From the NCBI GenBank assembly GCA_963682175.1, contig OY821775.1, positions 36,826,053-36,890,052 on the forward strand: a stretch of DNA of 64,000 nucleotides. The letters are read 5' to 3'. This stretch comes from Triglochin maritima. Lineage: Eukaryota; Streptophyta; Magnoliopsida; Alismatales; Juncaginaceae. Position numbers and translations under genes: made by a program. Under the pieces are notes generated by a model. The model was not told the DNA's origin, made no database searches, and saw nothing but the letters and a program-made list of their open reading frames with translations. Shown in pieces: positions 53,452 to 64,000 of this stretch (position 1 is the first letter of the stretch; each line of letters begins with the position of its first letter).

Positions 53452-53463
53452 TGGTATCAGAGC
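53452..53463 (+). promoter_or_regulatory. Copia-B primer binding site
   Basis: TGGTATCAGAGC, initiator tRNA-Met type, one base after the LTR end. Confidence 0.93.
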
Positions 53464-54932
53464 ATTTAGTTCATATTTTCAATAATTAGACTATATAATT
53501 AATTTTAGTTTACCATTTATAATCGAAACAATTCATGTTCTATGTCTTTTTTGAGTTTTCCGATAGTTTTGTTGATTTAATTCTAATTGATTCTTTTGAT
53601 AGTTTTTAATGTTTTGAAACACATCATGTGAATTTTAGAATTAAAATTTAGACTTATGTCTAATTTATAGAATGTTCGTTTTTAATTAAATTATTATTTT
53701 ATAAGCAATCAACAAAACGGAAAAAGGCATATGTTTATCTTTATTTAAATTTTTTATTTTTGGAAATTGGATAAACAATGGTTCAAATATTTTATGTTTT
53801 GAACTATGGATGCATAAAATCATTTTTAATGAATTTCAAATGATTTTAGAATTGTTTGATTTAGAGATGCATGATAAACTAAATCGAGTAATATATAGTA
53901 TATGTACATGCGTTGCTCGAGTTCTCTAATGCAGGGATATGTGAGTTTATATGTTCCGAAGAATCCATGTGTGAATGAATGAATGTGTATATTATTATTA
54001 ATCAATCACAGGAGTTTATGTATATGTAAAAGCCAAATTTTTATTTTTATGTATATGCATGCATATGAGAGGATTTTTACATAGGGCTTGCACTAGACAA
54101 TTTTCAACATTGAGAGATGCATGTTTATATTTTTGCAATATCAACATCCATGGTGCAAGTGGAAGACGCTGAAGAAGCGCAATGATCGAGGATCAAGGAT
54201 CAAGGACGTGGGAACATATAAACTCACACAATGTGTGTGTGAATGGATTTATTTATGTTTGTGTGCTTGATATATATGTGATTGCGTGGATGAATGTTAG
54301 GATGTGTATAGATGATAAATATGCATGATCACTTAAATTCTAAAATCACATATTAATGTTTAAATTGTCCAACCAAAAATTAAGAGTATCTTTCTTTCGT
54401 ATTTCATCCACTAGCAGCCATCGATCGAGGGATATTCTGCTTGCCTTTAGCGGGAGATAGCTTCCTCCATCTTTGGGAATAGTGGGAGATATAAGGTTGT
54501 CTATTGTTGTGCCACGATAGATGTACGAGGTGCGATTCACCCTTAGTGGACACCGAGTATGTTTGTTTGTGAATACAATGGATAAACATATCTTGTATTA
54601 AATGAAATAAGTTTTCTTAACAAGACCCGGAGCCCTATCTCAGTTTTGAGAAAGAGAGTTCCTACGAGGATTGGTCAAATTTCCTCTTAATTAAAACGAC
54701 AATAGTCATAAGAGTTTGAAAATGCAAATGTTGAGATATTTCAAAATGGTTATGATTAGAAAATATTTTCTTACCTTGATTTTATAGTATATCCGATAGC
54801 ACTTTGGTAGTTTATATTATAATTGATAAGATCTTCGATTGCTGCATTTATGGACAATTTTTTTATTTGCGGTATTATTATTTTTTTAAACATAAAATTG
54901 ACATTAAATCCCCTATAATTTATTTTGTAGAA
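53464..54932 (+). other. Copia-B 5' leader, 1.47 kb
   Basis: AT-rich non-coding leader; short chance frames only. No repeat array seen. Confidence 0.65.
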
Positions 54933-55750
54933 ATGTCGAATATTCAACCTATTGTGTGATCTATTATTGAAAACATCCTTTAGCAAATGATGACTCAAAC
55001 TTCATAAGCTGGCAACTCAAGCTCAATATCGTGTTGAAGTTTGAGAAACTATGTCATATTTTGGATGGTGAAATTCCAAAATTAAATGAGAAGGCAACCC
55101 ATAGCGAGAGAGAGGCAAAAGCCAAGTGGGAAGACCAAGAGAACCAAGTTCACGGTCTAATGTTGGCCTCCATGGGTGACTCGCTTCAAGCGAAATACTT
55201 GGATTCAAAACTCAAGAAGACCATGTAAGTTGTAACAAAGATGTTCATGGATAGTGCTACAAAAGAGCGCTATAAGACCACCATCGCACTCACAAGGTGC
55301 CACATGGCGAAGGGAACATCGGTATCCATGTATTTTCTCACGATGCAAGGACACCTTGAGAAGTTGTTGGAGCTCTCTTCCACGATGCCCGATGACGTTG
55401 CGGAAGATTTGATTCTTGGCTCTCTAGCCCTGTCCTAAAAGGACTTCATTATGCACTATCATGTGCGTGAGAAAGGGGTGAGTCTTGAGGAACTTCACAA
55501 CGCTCTCAAAACGACTGAAGTTGACATGGGCAAGGGTCAGGACAAGCACGTCCTAGCCGTCCATGGAGGGAGCAAGAAGATCACCAAAGGTAAACGCAAA
55601 TTCACCAAGAATACCAATCAAAAGCAAGGGAGTAGGAGGTGCTCATTTGAGTGCCTCAAGGGGGAAATCTTTGAAATCTCCGACTCCCAACACGAAGTGC
55701 TTTCACTGCGGCAAAAAGGGACACATCCGGCGAAATTGCCCCAAGTAAAA
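54933..55750 (+). pseudogene. Copia-B gag remnant
   Basis: Probable start ATG 54933 (MSNIQPIV), soon followed by a stop and frame change; the gag domain then reads FISWQLKLNIVLKFEKL, with in-frame stops near 55227 and 55437 (LARCHMAKG-type and ELSSTMPDDVAEDLI segments lie between). Near 55640 the frame shifts; the zinc knuckle CFHCGKKGHIRRNC is intact at about 55698-55739 and gag ends at 55748. Non-functional as read. Confidence 0.82.
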
Positions 55751-58700
55751 GGAAGACCTTGACAATGGAATGATTGAACGTAAGCTCCCCAAAAAGGCTA
55801 AAAGTATATTTGTTATTGACATAAATTTAGCCACCTCTATCCATGATTGGGTAATTGATACCGGATCTTGTGCTCACATAATTTCTAATGTGCAGCTATT
55901 AAAGGATAGGAAGGAACTCGTAAAGAACGATATGATTTTGAAGGTCAGAAATGGTGCGAGCATTGCTGCGATTGCACAAGGTTCTATGGAGCTTCAATTA
56001 TCTAGTGGTTTAAATTTATGTTTAAAAAATGTTTATTATGTGCCTTCGATTAGCAAGAATATTATTTCTGTATCATGCTTGGATATATATAATTTTAATA
56101 TAAATATTTCAAATTCTTGCTTGTCTATATCGAAGAATGGTATTTTCTATGCAAATGCATTCGTGAGAAATGGTCTCTATTTACTTGAATTGAATAATAA
56201 ACATATCTTAAACATCATTAACAAAAGACTTAAAACTACTCACGTGAATGATAAACTCGTGTGGCACTATCGTCTTGGTCACATAAATGAAAAACGCATC
56301 AAGAAATTGCAAGAAGCTAACATTCTAGGTCAACTTGATTTTAAATCATTGGAGACGTGCGAACGTTGCCTAATCGGCAAAATGACCAAGAGGCCTTTCA
56401 AGAAGAAAGGACCGAGAGCGAATGACTTGTTGGATTTGATACATTCCGATATATGTGGTCCGATGAGTACTAGTGCAAGAGACGGTTTTAGGTACTTCAT
56501 TACGTTCACGGATGACTACAGTTGTTACGATTATATTTATCTAATGTGAAACAAAAGTGAATCCTTTGTCAACTTTAAGGAATTCAAGAATGAAGTAGAG
56601 AACCAACTCAACAAGAAAATCAAGTCTCTATGAAAGGATCGTGGATGTGAGTACTTAAGTACCGAATTTGACTCATTCCTAAAGGAGTGTGGTATTGTAC
56701 CACAGCTCACCCCTCCCGGTACACCTTAGTGGAATGGGGTATCCAAAAGGAGGAATAAGACATTACTCGACATGGTTCGATCAATGATGAGTCAAGCTGA
56801 ATTGCCACTTTACTTTTGGAGTTATGCACTAGAAGCTGCGGCTTACACACTAAATAATGTTCCATCCAAATCTGTAGAGAAAACGCCTTATGAGCTATGG
56901 AGTGGTAAAACACCTAAGCTCAATTTTCTCAAGATTTGGGGTTGTGAGGCCTACGTCAAGAGATTGATGTCGACCAAACTTCAACCAAAATCGGATAAGT
57001 GCTTCTTCATAGGTTATCCTCGTGAGACAAGAGGATACTACTTTTGGCATATAACCTCCAATCGCGTGATTGTAGAGAGGAATGTCGTATTTCTAGAAAA
57101 AGAATTTCTGGAAAGAATAAAAAGTAGTGGGAGTAGAGTTGTGCTTGAGGAGACTCAAGATACTCTACAAGATCATGATATGAATGAGGATATTCAAGAT
57201 CATGAAGGCCCAACTGAGGTTCCTTTAGTTAGTGGGAGCGTAAGTGAGAGACCCTCGCAAGAAATTGTGAGAGAAACTCAATCTTCCCCACCTAGTGTAC
57301 GTTCGAGAATCGAACACGAACCAATTCTACAAGAAATTGTGGAAGAAGTTCGAGAAGTACACGTAGTACCAAAAGAACTTAGAAGGTCAACGAGGGAAAG
57401 GAAGAAACCCAATATGTATTTGGGACTTCATGAGATCATGGTACTAGATACCGATGATCCCTCGACCTTTCAAGAAGTAATGGAAAGAAAGGACTCCAAA
57501 CTATGGTTTAAAGCCATGGAATCTGAAATAGAATCCATGTATGATAATCAAGTGTGGAACTTGGTTGACCTTCCTCAAGGGAAAAAAGGTCATTCCAAAT
57601 AAATGGGTTTTCAAGAGGAAGATGGACATGGATGGGAACTTGACAACCTACAAAGCGAAGCTTTTAGCAAAAGGTTTCACTCAAGTTCAAGGAATTGACT
57701 ATGATGAAATTTTTTCACCGGTTGCCATGTTCAAGTCTATTCGGATTATGCTCGCTATTGCCGCATTTCATGATTATGAGATATGGCAAATGGATGTCAA
57801 AACTACGTTCCTTAATGGGAACTTTGAGGAGGATGTGTACATGGTACAACCTCAAGGTTTTGAAGATCCAAATAATAGCGAGAAAGTATGCAAGCTTCAA
57901 TGACCCATTTACGGATTGACGCAAGCATCTAGGAGTTGGAACAAGCACTTTGACGAAGAAGTCAAAAAGATTCACTTCGCCCAAAGTAGGAAGAGTCTTT
58001 TATATACAAGAAGGTTAGTGGGAGCCACATAGTGTTCTTGATCTTATATGTCGATGACATACTCCTCATGGGAAATCATATACCTTTGCTTGAGCAAACG
58101 AGAAGTTCATTGAAATCTGCATTTTCGATGAAAGATATGGGTGAGGCTCAATACATCTTGGGAATCAAGATATATAGTGATAGATCTCGTAGACTCATTG
58201 GCCCAAGTCAACGTACATACATTGACAAGGTCTTGGAAAGGTTCAACATGAACAACTCCAAAAAAGTCAGTGTGCCAATGAGTATGGGTGTGCAACTCAA
58301 GAAGTCTCAACGTGCTGAAACACATGAAGACTTGGAGTACATGAAAGATATCCCTTATGCTTTGGCAATATGATCAATCATGTATGCGATGACTTGCACA
58401 AGACCCGATGTCTCATATGCTCTAAGCGTGACAAGTCGTCACCAATCCAACGCAGGTCCTGAGCGTTGGACTGCGGTCAAGAATATTTTGTGGTATCTTA
58501 ACCGGACGAAAGATAAGTTTCTTGTTTATGGAGACAAAGGGAATTAATAGCCGAGAGCTATTCGGATGCGAGTTTTATGAGTGATCCCGACGATAGAAGG
58601 TCGCAATCAGGATACGTCTACCTTCTAAATGGTGGAGCTGTGAGTTTGCGTAGTTGGAAGCAAAGCACTACGGCCGACTCAACCACCGCTTCCGAAGTAA

Positions 58701-59041
58701 TAGTTGTCACTGAAGCGAGAAAGGAAGGAGTGTGGATTAAGAAGTTCCTTGAAGAGCTTGGAGTAGTTCCCTCGAGCGAGGGACTAGTAGAGCTATTTTG
58801 CGATAATAGTGCATCTATCTCTCAAATCAAGGATCCCAAATCACACCACAAAGTGAAGTACATGGATCGTAAGTACTTTGTTACACGTGACTTCATCGAC
58901 GAGGGCAAAATAAATCTGTTATGGGTGGACACAAACAACAACACAGCTGATCAATTCACCAAACCCTTATCCCAAGCCAAGGGCAAAATGCATTTCGAGT
59001 CCATGGGTCTGAGGAACCATGTGGATTGGCTTGATGAGTGA
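55751..59041 (+). pseudogene. Copia-B pol: protease, integrase, RT, RNase H
   Basis: Protease with WVIDTGSCAHI near 55850 (DTG kept). Pre-integrase zinc region VWHYRLGHINEKRI and CERCLIGK near 56265-56380; integrase core HSDICGPMSTSARDG, then stops near 56547 and 56630 and in the region where the third acidic residue is expected. From 56772 a 276-codon frame covers the integrase C-terminal region (MVRSMMSQAELPLYFW, TPYELWSGKTPKLNFLKIWG). RT follows in new frames: KWVFKRKMDMDGNLTTYKAK, WQMDVKTTFLNGNFEEDVYM, LYVDDILLMGNH near 58045. RNase H runs from about 58560, with SQSGYVYLLNGGAV and ends at 59041. About ten stops or shifts. Confidence 0.88.
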
Positions 59042-59110
59042 TAAGAGAGGGTTACTCTAATTATTATTGTTTTATACATTGAGAATGTATGTAAGAGAAA
59101 ACTTTGATAA

Positions 59111-59122
59111 CATGTGGGCGAT
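59111..59122 (+). promoter_or_regulatory. Copia-B polypurine tract
   Basis: CATGTGGGCGAT directly before the LTR start at 59123, in the position of copia PPTs though less purine-rich than usual. Confidence 0.6.
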
Positions 59123-61301
59123 TGAAAGGAATGTGTTCTAAAAGTTTTACTTTTATATGTCAATTATTATGAATTGAATGTGCAACATTTTGTTCCTTGA
59201 TTATGGTATTCGTCTTTTGGAAGTGTTAAGGAAGAGGCGCTTGGTCATTAATCGTAGAGCTCTAAAAGATAATGGTTTACATAAATCAAAAGTTATTCAC
59301 AAATCATGGTAATTAACACGGAACATTAATTACCGAGATAAGATTGTCGTGTTGGTCATCGATTGTTCTAGCTCAACAAAAAATTGACGACACGAGTATA
59401 TAAAAGAGGAAAAGATTACTTTTATATATTGAATAGACCTAACAAGTAAAACATTATGGAATTGTGTTTCGTGTCATTAATATTTTACTGTGTCTTGGAT
59501 CCTAAGATATGAGACTTATATCTTTTCACTCAAGAAGTGCTTAATTTGATTATTGTCAAAAGCGAACAATGAGTGTAGTGATAAAGGCAATAGTTGGTTG
59601 AGCATGACTTGTGCTGGAAAAGATAGCTAGTCAAACGATTATCATTGCCCCTCTTAATTGAGTGATGATATTAGTGTGCCCCTTGATAAATCAAAATTAT
59701 AATGTGCACAATGTAACTTGAGTTAAGTTACATAGTTATAATTAGCTTAGAGAGATCAAGAAATGAATATAATACAAAGATGACACATTTCTACTTTGTA
59801 TATATTCTTAATATCATGAGGCAAGGGACGGACGCAAGTGGTGCACTTACATCACTAAATGGATCTTGTTTTAGTTCAGGTGGGACAAAGACATCTATGA
59901 TAATTGGGTAACTATAATGTGTAGCTAGATACCGCTTATAGTTTAAGATATTAAGTGTTTAATATCGCTATCCATTTGGCTTAGATCCTCCTATAGGTCA
60001 CACCACCAAACTGGGAAACAAGAGGTTTGATTTTAAGTTCAAATGATATGTCGGGTTTCATGTGAAAATAGGACACATGTGGTGAATGAATAAAATCAAT
60101 ATGTCATGAGAATTGACATAATTAGAATCATAATAAATTCATATGAGGTATATATATATTATGGGGTATAATAATTTAATATTATATATGATAATATATT
60201 ATATAAGATTTGAATTTGCTAAAAACCCCAAAAGATCAAATTTTGTTGGAAATAAATCCAAAATTTGACAAAGGCAAAATCAGGGTCAAACACGGTGAAC
60301 CGTTCATGGTTCGGTCGACCGGGGTATCTTCGGATCGGTTAATCAAATAGGGAACGGGTAAGCGCAATTGGTTGACCAAAATTGTCTGGAGTGCCTGGAC
60401 AATCGGGTTCGGTTAACCAAGTGTGCACGGTCAACTGAGAAGTAGTACTTTCGGTAGACCGAAGGTGACACGGTCATCCGATGACTATGTCCCAGGAGCG
60501 ATTCTGGTGGGTTAACGGTAGACCGAGTAAAAGACGTGGTTTGTCCGAATTCTTCCAGGGATTTTTTTCTCATACGGAATCGATCGACCGTTTAGCTCAC
60601 GGTGCACCGAACACGTGTTATAACCGAATGGTTTTGTTGACCGAGTTATACTCGGTCCACCGAACAAGAACGATTCTACCTGAATTATTAAGAGATTAAT
60701 TAAATCATCGGTTGATTAATTCCAGATTTAATTAAAACGTTTTTGTGGGTGCTTATGTGGAAATTAGAGATTGATTTCAGGAGAGAATAAGCAAGAGATC
60801 ATGACTAAAGAATAGCTCTTGATAAGGATGTTTTGGGAGACTATAAAAGGACCCCTACTTCTACTTGTTTAATACTAATGCAAAAATCTTTCTCTCATTA
60901 ATCTCTCCCTAATCACCACGAAAATCTCATAGTAAATTTAAGTTTTAGAGATAAGAATCTCAGGAGCTTAAAGAGGGGTCATTAGCGAGATTCTAAACCT
61001 TGTTAGAGATTGATTGGCTAGCTCCTTTCTCTCTAATCTTGTTTAGAGTTTGGTGAACACTCGGAGGCAAATCCGTGGACGATTCAACGGGTAACGCGAC
61101 TTCGGATCTTCAAAAAAGTTTTAGAGAACGTTTAGGTATGATTCTACCTTTGTGATTTATTTCAATAAATGTAGGGTTGCATGTTATTAGAATAAACACA
61201 AAGCAATGTACATAGAAATTGTTGAAAATATGAAAATCGATTTTGTATGTTATATTACAAATTTTAAAATATATACATACATAGGGACACGAAATCCTAC
61301 A
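59123..61301 (+). repeat. Copia-B 3' LTR
   Basis: 2179 bases, TGAAAGGAATGTG...AAATCCTACA. 60300-60680 carries a cluster of CGGTCGACCG-related sites (CGGTCGACCGG at 60312, GGTTAACCAAG, CGGTAGACCG, GGTTGACC). TATAAAAG at 60842-60849, G-box CACGTG at about 60613. Compared with the solo LTR of the same family it contains about 1 kb of additional central sequence. Confidence 0.88.
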
Positions 61302-63476
61302 GTTCAAGCTTCAACAGCTTGATGAGGATTCTGTTCAGTTGAGGATGATTTATTTCGCGTTGAAGGATAATGCGAAGAAATGGATGTACAGCTCCCGACG
61401 AGATCTATTCAGTATTGGGATGACTTTGTGACCGTATTTCTGAAGAGATTCTTCCCTTAACGGAAGACAGAACAGATACGACACCAGATACACCAAATGT
61501 ATCAGACTGAGACCGAATCGTTTTATGCTTTCTTTGAGAGGTTAAAGGACCTTCTCTTGCAGTGCCCTCATCATGGAATTGAGCTTTGGCAGCTGTGCCA
61601 GATTGTTTATGAGAGCGTCAACTACAACACCCATACAATTGTTGGAGTCGATGTGTCAGGGTGATTTCCAAATGAAACCCATCGATGAGGCATGAGACAC
61701 TCTTGAAGTTATGGCTGAACGTACATTTGAGTGGGACACCATGAGAGAGCCACGAGCCTCCAGGTCTTCTGGTCGAGCTGGATCATATCAAGTTGAGTCA
61801 ACTATCACGTCTAAAGCGAAAATGGCTGCTCTCATGCGTAGGATTGAGAGTTTAGAGTTGGACCGAGCTCTTGTAGCTCAGGTCACTACTCCCGGATGTG
61901 GTAGGTGTAGACTGACGAGCCATGATGACTTGGAATGCGCTTACGCTCCAAGGGATACTGAGCATGCAAATGCGATGTATCAACAGAGGCCACGTAATGA
62001 CCCGTACAGTCAGTCCTACAACATGGGATGGTGTAATCATCCTAACTTCTCTTGGGGGCCTAGTGGGGGTAACGATCAGAGATCGCACGCTCAACCTCCA
62101 CCTTATCAACCTCCACGCCCATCGGCGACCTACCAACCCCCACATCAAAGGTCTCAGCACTATACTTACCAATCTCCTCAGGCCTCATCGTCGGGTTATT
62201 CTAGCCAAACTCCACCACCCCAGCGGGTTGACCTAAAGACCCCTTCTTGTGATCCTACCCTTCAAGCGTTAATGCAGAGCATGCAAAGTACTGTCAAGGC
62301 TTTGGAAATGCAAGTTAGCCAGTTGGCTAATCAGCTCCATGAACGCGAGAAGGGCCAGTTACCGAGTCAACCCGAGGTGAATCCTCGGGGTACCCATTCT
62401 CAAGGAAGGCCACCTGTGCCTCATGCTACCTCTGAACCGACCTATCATATTAATGTGATTCATACTTTGAGGTCTGGTAAGGAGGTGGATAACCACATTG
62501 GGGTGCCTTCCTTGTCATCACCATCTCTTGGTGTCAACAGACCTGCGGTGATACTTGCATCTCTGAGGGAGCCAAATCCTGAGGTTCCTTCTACATTTCC
62601 TTTGACAAAGGGGCCGAACCCTGAGGTCCCTTGTCTCCTCTTGTTTCGAAGGAATCAGATTCTGAGGTCCCCACTCCTGCTTCTTTGGACTATAATTCTG
62701 AGGTTCCTTCGCAACACCCTTATGCCCTGAAGGTGTCATTCCATGAGCGCCTTAAAAAGAAAACCTCGAATCAGCATGACAAGATGCTTGAGATGTTTCG
62801 GCAAGTTAAGATGAAAATCCCTCTATTGGAGGCGATTCAGCAAATGCCACCTTATGCCAAGGTTCACAAGGACTTATGTACCAATAAGAGAACAACTCAC
62901 ATTCCAAAGAATGATTTTCGTGCGGCTAACGTGAGTTCGTTGTTGGCACAACCCATGCAAGTCAAATATAAGGACCCTGGCTATCCTACTATCTCTTGTG
63001 TGATGGGTGATGTGTCCATACATCGAGCTTTATTGGAACTTGGTGCATCTGTTAATCTTCTGCCATATTCTGTCTATGTCCACCTCGGTCTTGGAGACCT
63101 CAAACAAATAAAAACCACTCTTCAATTGGTTGATAGGTCTATGAAGACACCGAGGGGTGTGGTGGAAGATGTGCTGATCAAAGTGGGAGAGTTCATTTAC
63201 CCAGTCGACTTCTTTGTTTTGGATATTGAACCTGTGCCAAACCCACTTGGACAAATTCCTGTTATTCTAGGGCGACCATTTCTAGCAACTTCCAATGCCT
63301 TGATCAATTGTTGCAATGGTCTGATGCGCTTGACATATGGTAGTCAATGCGTTGATTTCAACATCTTCATAATCGGCAAGAAGCCAGGTGCCTTCAATGA
63401 CCCTATTGTGGTCAACCTTATCCGGGCATGGATGAGATTGAAGTTGAGGGCACCTTCAAGTACTTCAGAGAATTGA
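61302..63476 (+). pseudogene. Gypsy-B gag-protease, truncated and frameshifted
   Basis: Gag domain from FKLQQLDEDSVQLRMIYFAL, matching FKLQQLSTDYIHLRLVPFAL of Gypsy-A, with stops and shifts between 61410 and 61700. The frame 61711-62640 holds a CCHC knuckle (CGRCRLTSHDDLEC), a Pro/Gln-rich linker and repeats of NPEVPS-like units; a shift at about 62635 leads to 62631-63476 with AIQQMPPYAKVHKDLCTNKR and the retropepsin-like domain ALLELGASVNLLPYSVY. Glu replaces the Asp of the usual DLG, and ILGRPFLATSNAL is conserved. Length and order match Gypsy-A. Non-functional as read. Confidence 0.87.
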
Positions 63477-63870
63477 TCGATGGAGATCCTGAAGGTGGTG
63501 AAGATGTTTCACCTGGGCAGGCACAAGAAGGTGCCTTATCTTCTGATCACGTGGCCTTAGAGCCACATCATTTTGCTCCTGTGGCCTTAGACCACATCCT
63601 TTTGATTCCGTGGCCGTTGAGCCACATCCTTTCGATCATGTGGTCGTTGAGCCACATCCTTTCGATCATGTGGCTCTTGAGCCACACGATACCATTTTTG
63701 TGGTCTCTGGGCCACATGCTTTTCATTCTGTATCTGCTGAAGACCCCATGTGGGTTAAGTATCAACCACCTGATACCCTACATTTCAAACAACTAGACGG
63801 AGGTTCACCTCTTGTTCATGCCTCCTATCTTGCTCACTCTCAAGAGGCATCAAACGACCACAACGCTTAG
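63471..63870 (+). pseudogene. Gypsy-B frame after protease, with repeat-encoded peptide
   Basis: In two frames joined at a 1-base loss in the second repeat (about 63600): DPEGGEDVSPGQAQEG before, and VAVEPHPFDH-type decapeptides then WVKYQPPDTLHFKQLDGG after, to TAG at 63868-63870. Equivalent in place to the Gypsy-A post-stop frame at 7705-8208. Function unknown. Confidence 0.6.
63551..63729. repeat. 30-bp tandem repeat, six units
   Basis: Units start at 63551, 63581, 63610, 63640, 63670 and 63700 with GTGG, encoding ten-residue V-A-V-E-P-H-P-F-D-H-like units. The second unit is 29 bases, losing one G in GAGCC, which breaks the frame. Confidence 0.92.
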
Positions 63871-64000
63871 AAGGGTATAAGGTGGTCTAGCAATTCTGCT
63901 TTGTATGTTACGAGCCCATGCATGTGCATTTTTGGCTCGAGAGATGGCGGGTTCCCATTTGATGTCCCTTTACATATGATGGGAGCCCATTTTTGTACAT
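63871..64000 (+). other. Gypsy-B internal sequence to window end
   Basis: Non-coding; contains GAGCCCATGCATG and GGGAGCCCATTT, possibly duplicated. Nothing further seen. Confidence 0.4.

Larger units (their letters stand above)
52739..61301 (+). mobile_element. Copia-B, decayed, 5' LTR truncated
   Basis: Truncated 5' LTR, tRNA-Met PBS, leader, gag, protease, integrase, RT, RNase H, PPT, 2.18-kb 3' LTR, all plus strand. The 3' LTR ends exactly at 61301 inside Gypsy-B gag sequence. Left of 52739 no Gypsy-B gag was found, so the left side of the insertion was rearranged or lost. Confidence 0.88.
61302..64000 (+). mobile_element. Gypsy-B gag-protease region, interrupted by Copia-B
   Basis: Related to Gypsy-A at the protein level and opposite in orientation. 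The visible part starts within the gag domain at the Copia-B 3' LTR and runs through protease to a repeat-bearing frame; then off the right edge. LTRs, PBS and any pol lie outside. Confidence 0.85.

Overview
The window looks like nuclear DNA from a flowering plant: a retrotransposon-dense block with only two scraps of host gene. Evidence for a plant is the set of plant-type elements (a Tekay-like chromovirus with integrase chromodomain, Athila/Tat-like gag-protease elements whose protease motif is DLG, Ty1/copia elements primed by initiator tRNA-Met, an L1-type LINE), a PBS matching tRNA-Asp, plant-telomere-type TTTAGGG motifs in LTR promoters, and a plant monoacylglycerol-lipase-like exon. 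I cannot name the species. Family labels used here (Gypsy-A, Gypsy-B, Chromo-1, Chromo-2, Copia-A, Copia-B) are my own.

Layout. (1) 1-15916: a minus-strand Gypsy-A element (gag-protease only, no polymerase) sits inside a plus-strand Copia-A remnant, and the whole nest is tandemly duplicated (unit about 8.3 kb; unit 1 runs off the left edge, unit 2 is 6463-14751). Copia-A ends with its 3' LTR at 15916, which abuts a coding segment of an unrecognised host gene (15917-16255) and its 3' flank. (2) 17583-24805: Chromo-1, plus strand, with 5' LTR, gag, pol, chromodomain and a truncated 3' LTR. (3) 24806-32123: Chromo-2, minus strand, scrambled, RT lost and carrying two protease domains. (4) 32124-38053: a lipase-gene fragment on the minus strand whose exon is split by an 1.8-kb solo LTR (TSD CACAA), followed by a LINE. 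(5) 38054-39137: a Gypsy-A LTR fragment and unassigned sequence. (6) 40030-50703: a three-level nest, a Copia-B solo LTR (TSD TTTTT) split by a full-length Copia-A (TSD CTATT) that is itself split by a Gypsy-A solo LTR (TSD ATCTA). (7) 52739-61301: a degenerate Copia-B element with truncated 5' LTR. (8) 61302-64000: a Gypsy-B gag-protease region running off the right edge.

Functioning. No element has a fully open coding capacity. The only long uninterrupted frame is the 840-residue Gypsy-A gag-protease; Gypsy-A lacks RT, RNase H and integrase and would need enzymes supplied in trans. Copia-A and Copia-B, Chromo-1, Chromo-2 and the LINE all carry stops, frameshifts or domain losses.

Most worth a second look: an uneven pattern of divergence between the two tandem units; clusters of the CpG-rich palindrome CGGTCGACCG and its deamination-like variants in LTRs of unrelated families; telobox motifs flanking the Copia-A TATA box; the protease copy captured inside Chromo-2; and a catalytic Asp-to-Glu change in the Gypsy-B protease. 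No bacterial-type system, CRISPR array, rRNA or tRNA gene was seen.
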